From contig CAYWLR010000002.1 in assembly GCA_964459465.1 (NCBI GenBank), positions 186,001-250,000 on the forward strand: 64,000 bases of DNA, read 5' to 3'. Origin of the DNA: CALAMC01 sp964459465 (lineage in GTDB: Bacteria; Zixibacteria; MSB-5A5; GN15; PGXB01). The notes under the pieces were generated by a model. That model saw nothing but the letters and a program-made list of their open reading frames with translations. It searched no databases and was not told the origin of the DNA. The position numbers and the translations under genes are program-made. This document shows positions 53,821 to 61,697 of this stretch, piece by piece. Position 1 is the first letter of the stretch; each line of letters opens with the position of its first letter.

Positions 53821-56196
53821 TTAGCCCTTCCTGATTTCAGCGCCAAACCGTTCGGTCAGCCGTTCCCCGATGCGTTCATGGAGATCGGCGACTTCGTCGC
53901 TTTCAAGACTGCGCTCTTCCGAGCGATAAACCATGCTGAAGGCCAGTGACTTTTTTCCGGCTCCGATATTTTTCCCGCTGTATAAATCAAAAATCCTGAC
54001 CTCCTCCAGCAGTGCCCCGCCGACTTCGTTGATGCTCTCCATCATGTCGCCCACACGGACGGCATCATCGACAATTAATGCCATATCGCGTAAAGCGGCA
54101 GGATAACGCGGCAGCGGCGTATACCGGCATTCCGGGTTTTGAGCCTTAAATAACGAATCAAAATCCAGAATAGCGGCCAAAACCGGTTGCTTGATATCAA
54201 ATTCACGGGCGATTTGGGGCCGCAATGTCCCGATTTCGCCGACCGTTCTATCGCCAATCATAATCCGAAATGAACTTCCCTCGGCATAGGGTCCGAAATT
54301 CTCCGGGCGAAAGACCAAAGGCGACATATTGGATGATTCGGCCAGAGCATCAAGCGCACCCTTCAAATCATGGAAATCATATTCCCGCCCCTTCTCATAC
54401 CAGTTATCGGGGGCGTTGCCCGAAACGGCCAAACCCAATTGCATTTTTTCCCAGCCGTTTTCATTCGGGAAAAAGGCCCGTCCCAACTCGAAAATGCGGA
54501 GGCTTAAATTACGATGAGCGATATTGTGAGCCACAACCCTTACCAGGGAATACAAAACGCTATCCTGTAACACCGAGAGGTCATCGGCATTGGGGTTGAT
54601 TATTTTTAATTTTTTCGAATCGCCGGTAAGTTTGGGCAAAAATTTCGGGTCGGCCAGCCCCACCCCGTAAATTTCGTCGTATCCCTGCGCCGTCATAATG
54701 CGTCGCACCGATTCCCGGAACCGATTTTCCTCGGGAGACTTGGTGAACAGCGGCCCGTTATTGCGCTCCGCCGTGGGGATGTTGTCCATTCCATCGATAC
54801 GGGCAATTTCCTCTATCAGGTCTATTTCGCGTGTGATATCAGGCCGGAACGTGGGCACTGTCACTTCAAGTACTTCTTCACCAATAACCTCAAAGTCAAG
54901 GCCTTTTAATATATTAGTTATGCGCTCCTCTGACAGACACGTTCCCAGGACGGCATTGGCACGCTTCACGCGCAATTTAAGCTTCACAGGCCTGATTTCC
55001 TGCGGATAGCAGTCAACGATGCCCTTGAGCACTTCGCCGTCGGCATGTAGCGCCATCAGGGCGGCGGCCCGATTGATCGCAAAAATGGCATTTTCCGGGT
55101 CGGCCCCTTTTTCGAAACGACTCGATGACTCTGTTATCATCCCCAGCTTGAGTCTTCCCCGTCTTGTCGTGATCGGGTCGAAATAGGCTGATTCCAGCAG
55201 GATATTGACGGTATTATCATCAACTTCAGTGTTCATCCCGCCCATAATTCCTGCCGCGGCGATGCCTTTTTCGCCATCGGTGATTAATAACACGTCGGGC
55301 GTCAATTCATGTTCAGCACTGTCAAGCGTCCTGAATCTTTCTTTATCGGCGGCTCGTCGAACGACAATTTCCTTATGATCGAGTTTATCATAATCAAAGG
55401 CATGCAAAGGATGCCCCGTCTCGAGCATAACCAGATTGGTGATATCGACCACATTGTTAATGGGTCGTACCCCGCATAAAATAAGCTTGCGCCGAATCCA
55501 CCAGGGTGACGGACCGATTTTAACTTTCTTTATAATGCGCGCGGCATAACGCGGGCAGGCTTTGGGATCGGCGATGGATATTTTTATATAACTCGCGGCA
55601 GGCTCATCGCTTTCCTTTAATTCAAATTCAGGCCTTGTATATGAAGTGTCGTTCAAGCATGATACGTCACGGGCCACTCCAATTACGGCCAGCATATCAG
55701 GACGATTGGGCGTTATATCGAGATTAAGAATGGCATCATCCATTTCCAGATATTCCAGAATCGGCCGGCCGACGGGAGCCGCTTCATCAAGCACCATAAT
55801 ACCGCTGTGGTCGTCGGTCAAACCCAATTCGCGCTCGGAGCAAATCATTCCCGATGATTCCACCCCGCGCAGCCTGGCCTTCTTTATTACGAAATTTTCG
55901 CCAAGGACCGCCCCGACTTTCGCGAAAACCACCTTCTGGCCGCGGGCCACATTAGGCGCGCCGCATACAACTTGCACAACGCCCTCGCCGCAGTCAACCA
56001 TAGCCTTCGTCAAATGGTCACTATCGGGAATTTTTTCCAACTCGGTGACATAACCGACAACGATTTTGTCCCACTGACCTTTAAACGGGAAACTCACCAG
56101 TGTCTCGGAACCGGCGATGGTCAGTCTTTCGGCCAATTGCTCCGGAGACATATTAAATTTGGCCAGTTCTTTTATCCAGCTATATGGTACCTGCAT
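53821..56196 (-). CDS. pheT: Phenylalanyl-tRNA synthetase beta subunit
   Basis: The 791-residue beta subunit of the tetrameric synthetase. The N-terminus (MQVPYSWIKELAKFNMSPEQ) is followed by an EMAP/tRNA-binding domain (VCGAPNVARGQKVVFAKVG), a B3/B4 editing domain, the B5 domain, the catalytic-like core (YDEIYGVGLADPKFLPKL) and a C-terminal ferredoxin-fold anticodon-binding domain (YPAALRDMALIVDDAVRVGD). Its ATG shares one base with the pheS stop codon (TAATG). All domains are present at normal length. Confidence 0.97.
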   Translation of the reverse strand: MQVPYSWIKELAKFNMSPEQLAERLTIAGSETLVSFPFKGQWDKIVVGYVTELEKIPDSDHLTKAMVDCGEGVVQVVCGAPNVARGQKVVFAKVGAVLGENFVIKKARLRGVESSGMICSERELGLTDDHSGIMVLDEAAPVGRPILEYLEMDDAILNLDITPNRPDMLAVIGVARDVSCLNDTSYTRPEFELKESDEPAASYIKISIADPKACPRYAARIIKKVKIGPSPWWIRRKLILCGVRPINNVVDITNLVMLETGHPLHAFDYDKLDHKEIVVRRAADKERFRTLDSAEHELTPDVLLITDGEKGIAAAGIMGGMNTEVDDNTVNILLESAYFDPITTRRGRLKLGMITESSSRFEKGADPENAIFAINRAAALMALHADGEVLKGIVDCYPQEIRPVKLKLRVKRANAVLGTCLSEERITNILKGLDFEVIGEEVLEVTVPTFRPDITREIDLIEEIARIDGMDNIPTAERNNGPLFTKSPEENRFRESVRRIMTAQGYDEIYGVGLADPKFLPKLTGDSKKLKIINPNADDLSVLQDSVLYSLVRVVAHNIAHRNLSLRIFELGRAFFPNENGWEKMQLGLAVSGNAPDNWYEKGREYDFHDLKGALDALAESSNMSPLVFRPENFGPYAEGSSFRIMIGDRTVGEIGTLRPQIAREFDIKQPVLAAILDFDSLFKAQNPECRYTPLPRYPAALRDMALIVDDAVRVGDMMESINEVGGALLEEVRIFDLYSGKNIGAGKKSLAFSMVYRSEERSLESDEVADLHERIGERLTERFGAEIRKG

Positions 56197-57209
56197 TAGC
56201 GGAACTGCCTTATAAATTTCATGTCATTTTCAAACATGAGGCGAATGTCTCTGATGCCGTATTTAAGCATCGCTATCCGCTCGACCCCGATGCCGAAGGC
56301 ATAGCCGGTGTATTTTTCGCTGTCAATGCCGGCCATATCCATCACGTTAGGGTCGATCATGCCGCAACCGAGAATTTCGAGCCAGCCGGTATGCTTGCAC
56401 AAAACGCATCCTTTACCGCCGCACATGAAGCAAGAAATATCCAGTTCGGCCGACGGTTCGGTAAACGGAAAATAGTTGGCGCGCAATTTCATTCGGACGT
56501 CTTCGCCAAAGAAGTCTTTGCAAAAGGCAAACAGCGCCCCCTTTAAATCGGCCATACTGATACCCTCATCAATGACAAAACCGTCAACCTGATGGAATAT
56601 GCAGTGAGCCCGGGCCGACACGGTTTCGTTGCGATAGGTCTTGCCGGGCATGAGTATTTTCATGGGGGGTTTGCGTTGCCTCATGACGCGCGCCTGCACC
56701 GAGGTCGTATGCGTGCGCAAAAGGCGTCCGCCCTCAAGATAAAACGTATCCTGCATGTCGCGGGCGGGGTGGTCGGGCGGAAAATTGAGAGCCTCGAAAT
56801 TATGATAATCGTCTTCGACGTCGGGCCCGTAGGCGATGGCGAATCCCATCCGCTCGAAAGACTCACACAGGCGATTCATGACCCGGGTAATAGGATGGAT
56901 GGCACCGATTTTAGTGCGTTTGCCGGGTAATGTCGGATCAAGCAGGGGGCCTTTGGGAAGTGCCAGGAATTTGTCCTCGGCCTCTTTTAATGCCTCTTCA
57001 AGAGCGGTTCTGGCTTTATTAGCGGCTCCCCCGATGATTTTTTTATCCTCTACCGAAAGGTCTTTTAAACCTTTCAAAATGGACGTAATGGTCCCTTTGC
57101 GGCTTAAATACGCGATCCGGATTTCGTCGAGTTCGTTTTTATTGGAAGCCGCCGAAACGGCCGACAGGGCGTCGGCCAGCATTTTTTCGATATCACCGGC
57201 TCCGGGCAT
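56196..57209 (-). CDS. pheS: Phenylalanyl-tRNA synthetase alpha subunit
   Basis: The 337-residue catalytic subunit. An N-terminal coiled coil binds tRNA. Class II motifs follow: HPITRVMNRLCESFERMGFA (motif 1), HTTSVQARVMRQRKPPMKIL and FHQVDGFVIDEGISMADLKG (motif 2), and GYAFGIGVERIAMLKYGI (motif 3). The CFMCGGKGCVLC stretch has extra cysteines, as seen in many bacterial PheS proteins. It lies 15 bp downstream of rplT. Confidence 0.97.
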   Translation of the reverse strand: MPGAGDIEKMLADALSAVSAASNKNELDEIRIAYLSRKGTITSILKGLKDLSVEDKKIIGGAANKARTALEEALKEAEDKFLALPKGPLLDPTLPGKRTKIGAIHPITRVMNRLCESFERMGFAIAYGPDVEDDYHNFEALNFPPDHPARDMQDTFYLEGGRLLRTHTTSVQARVMRQRKPPMKILMPGKTYRNETVSARAHCIFHQVDGFVIDEGISMADLKGALFAFCKDFFGEDVRMKLRANYFPFTEPSAELDISCFMCGGKGCVLCKHTGWLEILGCGMIDPNVMDMAGIDSEKYTGYAFGIGVERIAMLKYGIRDIRLMFENDMKFIRQFR

Positions 57210-57224
57210 ATGTTTTTCCGGAGC

Positions 57225-57575
57225 TTATGCGCTTTTGGCCATGTCAACCAGACGGCCGAAAGTCGCCATATCGCGGGCGGCGATGTCGGCCAAATTTTTG
57301 CGGTCGAGCCCTATCCCGGCCTTTTTAAGGCCGGCCATAAAGGTCGAATAATTCAAGCCGAATTGCCTGACGCCGGCCGATATGCGTGTAATCCAGAGGC
57401 TCCGAAATTCCCGCTTTTTATTGCGCCGATCACGATAGGCATATGTCATGCCTTTATGAACGGTTTCCAGAGCCGTACGATACAACCGGGAACGGCCGCC
57501 GTAATTCCCGCGGGCTTTATTCAGGACCTTTTTGTGACGTCTGTGGGCGGCAACATTATTCTTGGCACGTGGCAT
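57225..57575 (-). CDS. rplT: 50S ribosomal protein L20
   Basis: bL20, an early assembly protein of the large subunit. The 116-residue protein begins MPRAKNNVAAHRRHKKVLNK and has the family's RGNYGGRSRLYRTA and YAYRDRRNKKREFRSLWITR. In E. coli L20 also represses its own operon; no leader structure was checked here. It lies 23 bp downstream of rpmI. Confidence 0.98.
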   Translation of the reverse strand: MPRAKNNVAAHRRHKKVLNKARGNYGGRSRLYRTALETVHKGMTYAYRDRRNKKREFRSLWITRISAGVRQFGLNYSTFMAGLKKAGIGLDRKNLADIAARDMATFGRLVDMAKSA

Positions 57576-57598
57576 TTTATCAATACTCCTGTCGGGCT

Positions 57599-57796
57599 TT
57601 ATGAATTTGGTATCAGCCGCCCGATTTTCTGGGCTTCAACCTTACTAACCAGTGCCTGCTTGCGCAGGTTTCTTTTCCGCTTGGCGCTCTTTTTCGTCAG
57701 GATATGGGTATGATAGGCTTTGCGTCGCTTGATCTTACCCGTTGCTGTCCTCTTGAACCGTTTCGCGGCGGACTTGCTCGTTTTTATCTTGGGCAT
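57599..57796 (-). CDS. rpmI: 50S ribosomal protein L35
   Basis: bL35, 65 residues: MPKIKTSKSAAKRFKRTATG with the family's AYHTHILTKKSAKRKRNLRK. Its start lies inside the 3' end of infC; the two frames overlap by 62 bp, far more than the usual spacing of these two genes. AGGATGGATA precedes the ATG. Confidence 0.97.
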   Translation of the reverse strand: MPKIKTSKSAAKRFKRTATGKIKRRKAYHTHILTKKSAKRKRNLRKQALVSKVEAQKIGRLIPNS

Positions 57797-58346
57797 TATC
57801 CATCCTTTTTTTGATGTCTTTTATCGCCTGCAGTTTCGGGACCAGAATCATGTTCAGCCGACGGCCTTCCATTTTCGGTTCCTGCCCTACGGTACTTATA
57901 TCTTCAAGTTCTTTCACAACTCTTTCCAAAATCTTGAAACCATATTCGGTATGAGCCATTTCCCGTCCGGAAAACATCACGAAAGCTTTGACTTTGCTTC
58001 CCTGCATTAAAAACTCGCGCACATGGCGTGTTTTGAAATTGAAATCGTGGTCGTCAATTTTCGGTCGATAACGCATCGATTTCATTTCGACGGTATGCTG
58101 CTTCTTCTTGGCCTGCCGGGCCTTCTTGGACATTTCGTACTTATACTTACCGAAATCCATTATCCGGCACACCGGGGGCTTGCTGTTGGGTGACACTTCG
58201 ACCAAGTCCAGATGGACGTCGCGCGCCCGCTGAAGGGCTTCCTTGACCGGCAGAATTCCTATCTGTTCACCGTCATGACCGATCAGCCTGACCGGAGAAA
58301 TCTTAATGCGCTCGTTGACCCGAACGGTCTCTTTTTTCTGGTTTAT
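57735..58346 (-). CDS. infC: Translation initiation factor IF-3, starting on AUA
   Basis: IF-3 checks start codons on the 30S subunit. Homology requires the chain to begin before VNERIKISPVRLIGHDGEQI. Upstream of that the only credible start in frame is ATA at 58344-58346, with AGGAGG 5 bp before it; no ATG, GTG or TTG is available, and the TTG at 58205 would delete the N-domain. The product is 203 residues: N-domain to VEVSPNSKPPVCRIMDFGKY, then the linker and C-domain (FNFKTRHVREFLMQGSKVKA, VFMFSGREMAHTEYG-type). A C-terminal extension of about 30 residues overlaps rpmI. Rare start codons on infC give IF-3 autoregulation in other bacteria. Confidence 0.93.
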   Translation of the reverse strand: MNQKKETVRVNERIKISPVRLIGHDGEQIGILPVKEALQRARDVHLDLVEVSPNSKPPVCRIMDFGKYKYEMSKKARQAKKKQHTVEMKSMRYRPKIDDHDFNFKTRHVREFLMQGSKVKAFVMFSGREMAHTEYGFKILERVVKELEDISTVGQEPKMEGRRLNMILVPKLQAIKDIKKRMDNAQDKNEQVRRETVQEDSNG

Positions 58347-58357
58347 TTTATCCTCCT
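58344..58357 (-). promoter_or_regulatory. Ribosome binding site and AUA start of infC
   Basis: On the minus strand AGGAGG (58352-58357), ATAAA, then ATA AAC CAG. The strong Shine-Dalgarno overlaps the thrS stop codon (58357-58359) and fixes the start on a non-standard AUA codon. Confidence 0.8.
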
Positions 58358-60294
58358 CAAATCAACTGCGGACTGGCCGCCCTGGTTCGAATTTCCTCTT
58401 TCATTTTATCGATCAGCTCATCCACGTCAAGAGAACCTTTATCGCCATGACCATGTATCCGAAGTGAAACCTGGCCGGCGTCCATTTCCCTGGCTCCAAT
58501 TATAAGCATATAAGGGATTTTCTGCAACTCCGATTCACGAATCTTGTGGCCGATTTTTTCGGAGCGCGAATCCAGCTCACAGCGAAGACCGGCCGCCTTG
58601 AGCCTGTCGACAACGGAGCGACCATAATCATTGAAATCGTCGGTAATCGGCAGTATTCGAGCCTGCACCGGCGCCAGCCAGAGCGGGAATTTCCCGGCGT
58701 AATGCTCAATCAAAACCCCGAAAAATCTTTCGATCGAACCCAAAAGCGCCCGGTGAATCATATACGGCCGCTTCAGCTGGCCGTCCTTGTCGGCGTAGGT
58801 CAAATCAAACCTCTCCGGCAGGCTGAAATCGAACTGGATGGTCGAGCATTGCCAGCTTCGTCCCAGGGCATCTTTAATTTTAATGTCAATTTTCGGCCCG
58901 TAAAAAGCGCCGCCGCCTTCATCGACCGAATACTTTAAATCGAGAAGGTCCATCGCCCGGCGCAGGCCATTCTGGGCTTTCTCCCAATCGGCCTCGTCAC
59001 CGATGGCTTTTTCCGGACGAGTTGCCAGATAAATGTCATAGGCCGGAAATCTGAAGGCGTCCAGAATGTGTATGCAGAATTTTATCAGCCAGACCAGTTC
59101 ATCTTCCATGCCCTCCGGCGAAACGAAGTGATGAGCGTCGTCCTGCGTAAACCCGCGCACCCGCATCAGTCCGTGCAGAACTCCGGGCATCTCGTAACGA
59201 TACACCGTCCCCAGTTCTCCCCAGCGAAGCGGCAAATCGCGGTAGCTCCATCGCCGCGATTTGAACATGTGAATATGAAATGGGCAGTTCATCGGCTTGA
59301 TCTGGTAGCGCTGGTCATCGACCTTTATCGGCTCATACATATTTTCGGCATAAAAACCGGTGTGCCCGGAACGGTGCCATAACTCCAGATTCGCAATATG
59401 CGGGCTGAAAACGAGTTCATAGCCGTTTTTAATATGTTCATCACGCCAGAAATTTTCTATTTCGTTGCGGATGGTCGCTCCTTTGGGCAACCACAGTACC
59501 AGCCCGGCACCGACTTCGTTGGTGATATGAAACAGCTCCAGCTGTTTTCCGAGGGTCCGGTGGTCTCTTTTTTTGGCTTCCTCCAGCCGAAAGAGATATT
59601 CCTCGAGCATGCTTTTTTTCGGGTAGGAAACGCCATAAATGCGTTGCAGCATGGTTCGTTTCTCGTCGCCGCGCCAATAGGCGCCGGACGAGGAAATCAG
59701 TTTGAAGGCCTTAATCATCCCGGTATTGGGGATATGCGGCCCGCGGCATAAATCTTCGAACCGGGAATGGCTGTACACGGTGACGCGGTCATCGAGGATG
59801 TCCTCTTCAAGCATCTCGACTTTATACAAGGCATTTTGTTCGCGGTATTTTTTCAGCATTTCTTCCCGGGAGACTTCGGTACGGCAGAATTCTGATTTTT
59901 CATCGATGATCTCCTGCATGCGTTTTTCGATACGCTCCAGGTCCTCCGGGGAAAACGGCTTTTCGATTTCAAAATCATAGTAAAAGCCTTCTTCTATCGG
60001 AGGGCCGATGGCCAGGCGGGTGCCGGGGAACAGGTCCAGTACCGCCTGGGCCATGATATGAGCCGATGAATGCCAGAAGGTTTCTTTTCCTTCGCGGTCG
60101 TCAAATGTAACAATTTGCACGGGAGCATTGGTGTCGATTTCGCTGTTCAAATCCCGGACTTTACCGTCGACTTTTATCGCGATGGCCTCTTTGGCGAGTC
60201 GCGAAGAAATCGATTTGGCGATGTCAAGGCCGGTCGTTCCCGCAGGGTACGACTTCGATGAACCGTCCGGCAATGTAATCGTTACATTACTCAT
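58357..60294 (-). CDS. thrS: Threonyl-tRNA synthetase
   Basis: The class II synthetase for threonine, about 645 residues. The start at 60294 (MSNVTITLPDGSSKSYPAG) fits the TGS domain; the frame is open to 60315 and neither start has a good ribosome binding site. Order: TGS (1-60), editing domain with HSSAHIMAQAVLDLFPG (editing His pair), catalytic core with zinc ligands in PMNCPFHIHMF and in YMIHRALLGSIERFFG, and the C-terminal anticodon domain (PVQARILPITDDFNDYG). tRNA-Val is encoded about 60 bp upstream and may share its transcript; infC follows directly. Confidence 0.97.
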   Translation of the reverse strand: MSNVTITLPDGSSKSYPAGTTGLDIAKSISSRLAKEAIAIKVDGKVRDLNSEIDTNAPVQIVTFDDREGKETFWHSSAHIMAQAVLDLFPGTRLAIGPPIEEGFYYDFEIEKPFSPEDLERIEKRMQEIIDEKSEFCRTEVSREEMLKKYREQNALYKVEMLEEDILDDRVTVYSHSRFEDLCRGPHIPNTGMIKAFKLISSSGAYWRGDEKRTMLQRIYGVSYPKKSMLEEYLFRLEEAKKRDHRTLGKQLELFHITNEVGAGLVLWLPKGATIRNEIENFWRDEHIKNGYELVFSPHIANLELWHRSGHTGFYAENMYEPIKVDDQRYQIKPMNCPFHIHMFKSRRWSYRDLPLRWGELGTVYRYEMPGVLHGLMRVRGFTQDDAHHFVSPEGMEDELVWLIKFCIHILDAFRFPAYDIYLATRPEKAIGDEADWEKAQNGLRRAMDLLDLKYSVDEGGGAFYGPKIDIKIKDALGRSWQCSTIQFDFSLPERFDLTYADKDGQLKRPYMIHRALLGSIERFFGVLIEHYAGKFPLWLAPVQARILPITDDFNDYGRSVVDRLKAAGLRCELDSRSEKIGHKIRESELQKIPYMLIIGAREMDAGQVSLRIHGHGDKGSLDVDELIDKMKEEIRTRAASPQLI

Positions 60295-60352
60295 ACCTAA
60301 ACCATAAGCGGGCATAAATCGTTACATTATACGACTTATATCCCGCTAAAAA

Positions 60353-60429
60353 TGGTGGGCGATACTGGAATCGAACCAGTGACCTCCTGCATGTCAAGCA
60401 GGCACTCTAACCAACTGAGCTAATCGCCC
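60353..60429 (-). tRNA. tRNA-Val (anticodon GAC)
   Basis: Minus strand, 77 nt including an encoded CCA. GGGCGAT pairs with ATCGCCC as acceptor stem. The D arm is AGCTCAGTTGGTTAGAGT, the anticodon stem is CCTGC/GCAGG with loop TTGACAT (anticodon GAC, Val), and the T arm is CTGGTTCGATTCCAG. All stems pair. It lies between a good promoter and thrS. Confidence 0.97.
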
Positions 60430-60475
60430 ATCCTATTTAAGTCAAAAAAACATACCCAATCTAATGTAAACTGAT

Positions 60476-60504
60476 ATCTTATATATAATTATCGATTATG
60501 TCAA
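60476..60504 (-). promoter_or_regulatory. Promoter for tRNA-Val and probably thrS
   Basis: On the minus strand TTGACA (60499-60504, perfect) and TAAGAT (60476-60481) are separated by 17 bp, about 45 bp before the tRNA 5' end. Confidence 0.6.
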
Positions 60505-60716
60505 GAAAAATATTAGGCCGGATATTTATAATACGGTATATTCAAGACTTGCATGGGGCGACCTATACCTGATTTTTATATATAAAAATGAACCCTCACT
60601 TTTTTCCTGATGTCAATTTCCCGATGTTTTAAATGTCTCATAAAAAATTCGATATCAAGGATTTAAGATATCATCGGCCACTGCCGGAATACATTTCTAA
60701 ATCCGCAAAAAAGCAC

Positions 60717-60744
60717 TTGCCTGAAATTCGCTTTTATATATAAT
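60717..60744 (+). promoter_or_regulatory. Promoter for the hydroxyacyl-CoA dehydrogenase/ackA/Nfn run
   Basis: TTGCCT (60717-60722) and TATAAT (60739-60744, perfect) are separated by 16 bp. The expected start is near 60752, about 40 bp before the ATG at 60793. Confidence 0.6.
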
Positions 60745-60792
60745 AAGGCGTGAATTTGTTACTTTTTTCACATATCCGAAAGGCGGACTTAA

Positions 60793-61695
60793 ATGGCTTT
60801 CAATAAAATTCTGATTGTCGGTGCTGGAGTAATGGGTCAAGGGTTGGCTGAAGCCGCGGCCGGCACGGGAACTGAAGTTATTCTTCTGGATCGCACTTTA
60901 AAAAACGCGCATAAGGGCATCTTGGGTGTTGGCGAACGTATCGACCAGGAAATAAAGAAATGGGGAAAGACCCAGGCGGAAAAGCGGGCCATACTATCTC
61001 GCATTTCGCCTTCGGCGGACCTTCAGGACGCCAAAAAGGCCGACCTGATAATCGAGGCGATTCCCGATATAATGCGTCAAAAGCGCGAATTATTCCAGAA
61101 GCTTGACGACCTCTGCCCCGACGATGTTGTCTTCATCACCAATACGGCCACTCTTTCAATCAGCGAACTGGCCGCCGCGACCGATCGTCCGGACAAGCTG
61201 ATCGGAATGCACTTTCTGCATCCCGTTCCGGCCATCCCGATTGTTGAAATCATTCGCGGCCTGAAAACGTCGGAAGAGACATTCAAAACGGCGCGGGAGT
61301 TCGCCGACCTTCTCGGCAAAACCGCCATCAGCGTTTTTGAATATCCGGGCTACGTTACCACCCGCGTAATTGTCCCGCTCATCAACGAAGCCATGCACGT
61401 CGTCATGGAGGGCATCTGCTCGGCCCGCGACGTGGACCGGGCCATGAAACTCGGTTTCGGGTTCAATGTCGGGCCGCTGGCTCTGGCCGATATGATGGGT
61501 CTGGACGTCGTCATGTCGTGGATGGAAAATCTTCTGAAAGAACTTTCCGAACATAAATATAACCCCTGTCCCCTGCTGCGCAAAATGGTTCGAGCGGGGT
61601 ATTTGGGAGTCAAATCGGGCGAGGGCTTTTTCAAGTATGACGAAGAAGGCAATCGACTCGGCGAAAGCGATATCGTTAAAAAAGGACATGTTTAA
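60793..61695 (+). CDS. 3-hydroxyacyl-CoA dehydrogenase homologue with altered active-site residues
   Basis: NAD(P)-dependent 3-hydroxyacyl/3-hydroxybutyryl-CoA dehydrogenases have this size (300 residues) and layout: Rossmann start KILIVGAGVMGQGLAEAAAG, ADLIIEAIPDIMRQKRELF, GMHFLHPVPAIPIVEIIRG with the catalytic His and Glu, and a C-terminal helical domain ending RAGYLGVKSGEGFFKY. Aligned by eye to the clostridial enzyme, Ser117 is Ala (TNTATLSIS instead of SNTSSLSIT) and Asn188 is Thr (PGYVTTRV instead of PGFVVNRI), while the His138-Glu150 dyad is kept. The activity may be changed. AAGGCGG precedes the ATG. ackA follows 2 bp later. Confidence 0.85.
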   Translation: MAFNKILIVGAGVMGQGLAEAAAGTGTEVILLDRTLKNAHKGILGVGERIDQEIKKWGKTQAEKRAILSRISPSADLQDAKKADLIIEAIPDIMRQKRELFQKLDDLCPDDVVFITNTATLSISELAAATDRPDKLIGMHFLHPVPAIPIVEIIRGLKTSEETFKTAREFADLLGKTAISVFEYPGYVTTRVIVPLINEAMHVVMEGICSARDVDRAMKLGFGFNVGPLALADMMGLDVVMSWMENLLKELSEHKYNPCPLLRKMVRAGYLGVKSGEGFFKYDEEGNRLGESDIVKKGHV

Positions 61696-61697
61696 TC

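Larger units (their letters stand above)
60430..60792. other. Divergent promoter region between tRNA-Val and the hydroxyacyl-CoA dehydrogenase gene
   Basis: About 360 bp with no gene. It is A/T-rich, with several TATATA runs, and holds proposed promoters for both directions (60476-60504 minus, 60717-60744 plus). Nothing else is recognised. Confidence 0.65.

Noticed and set aside
58205..58346. TTG at 58205 as infC start
   Set aside because: It would remove the conserved IF-3 N-terminal domain, which is open in frame up to the ATA with a Shine-Dalgarno.
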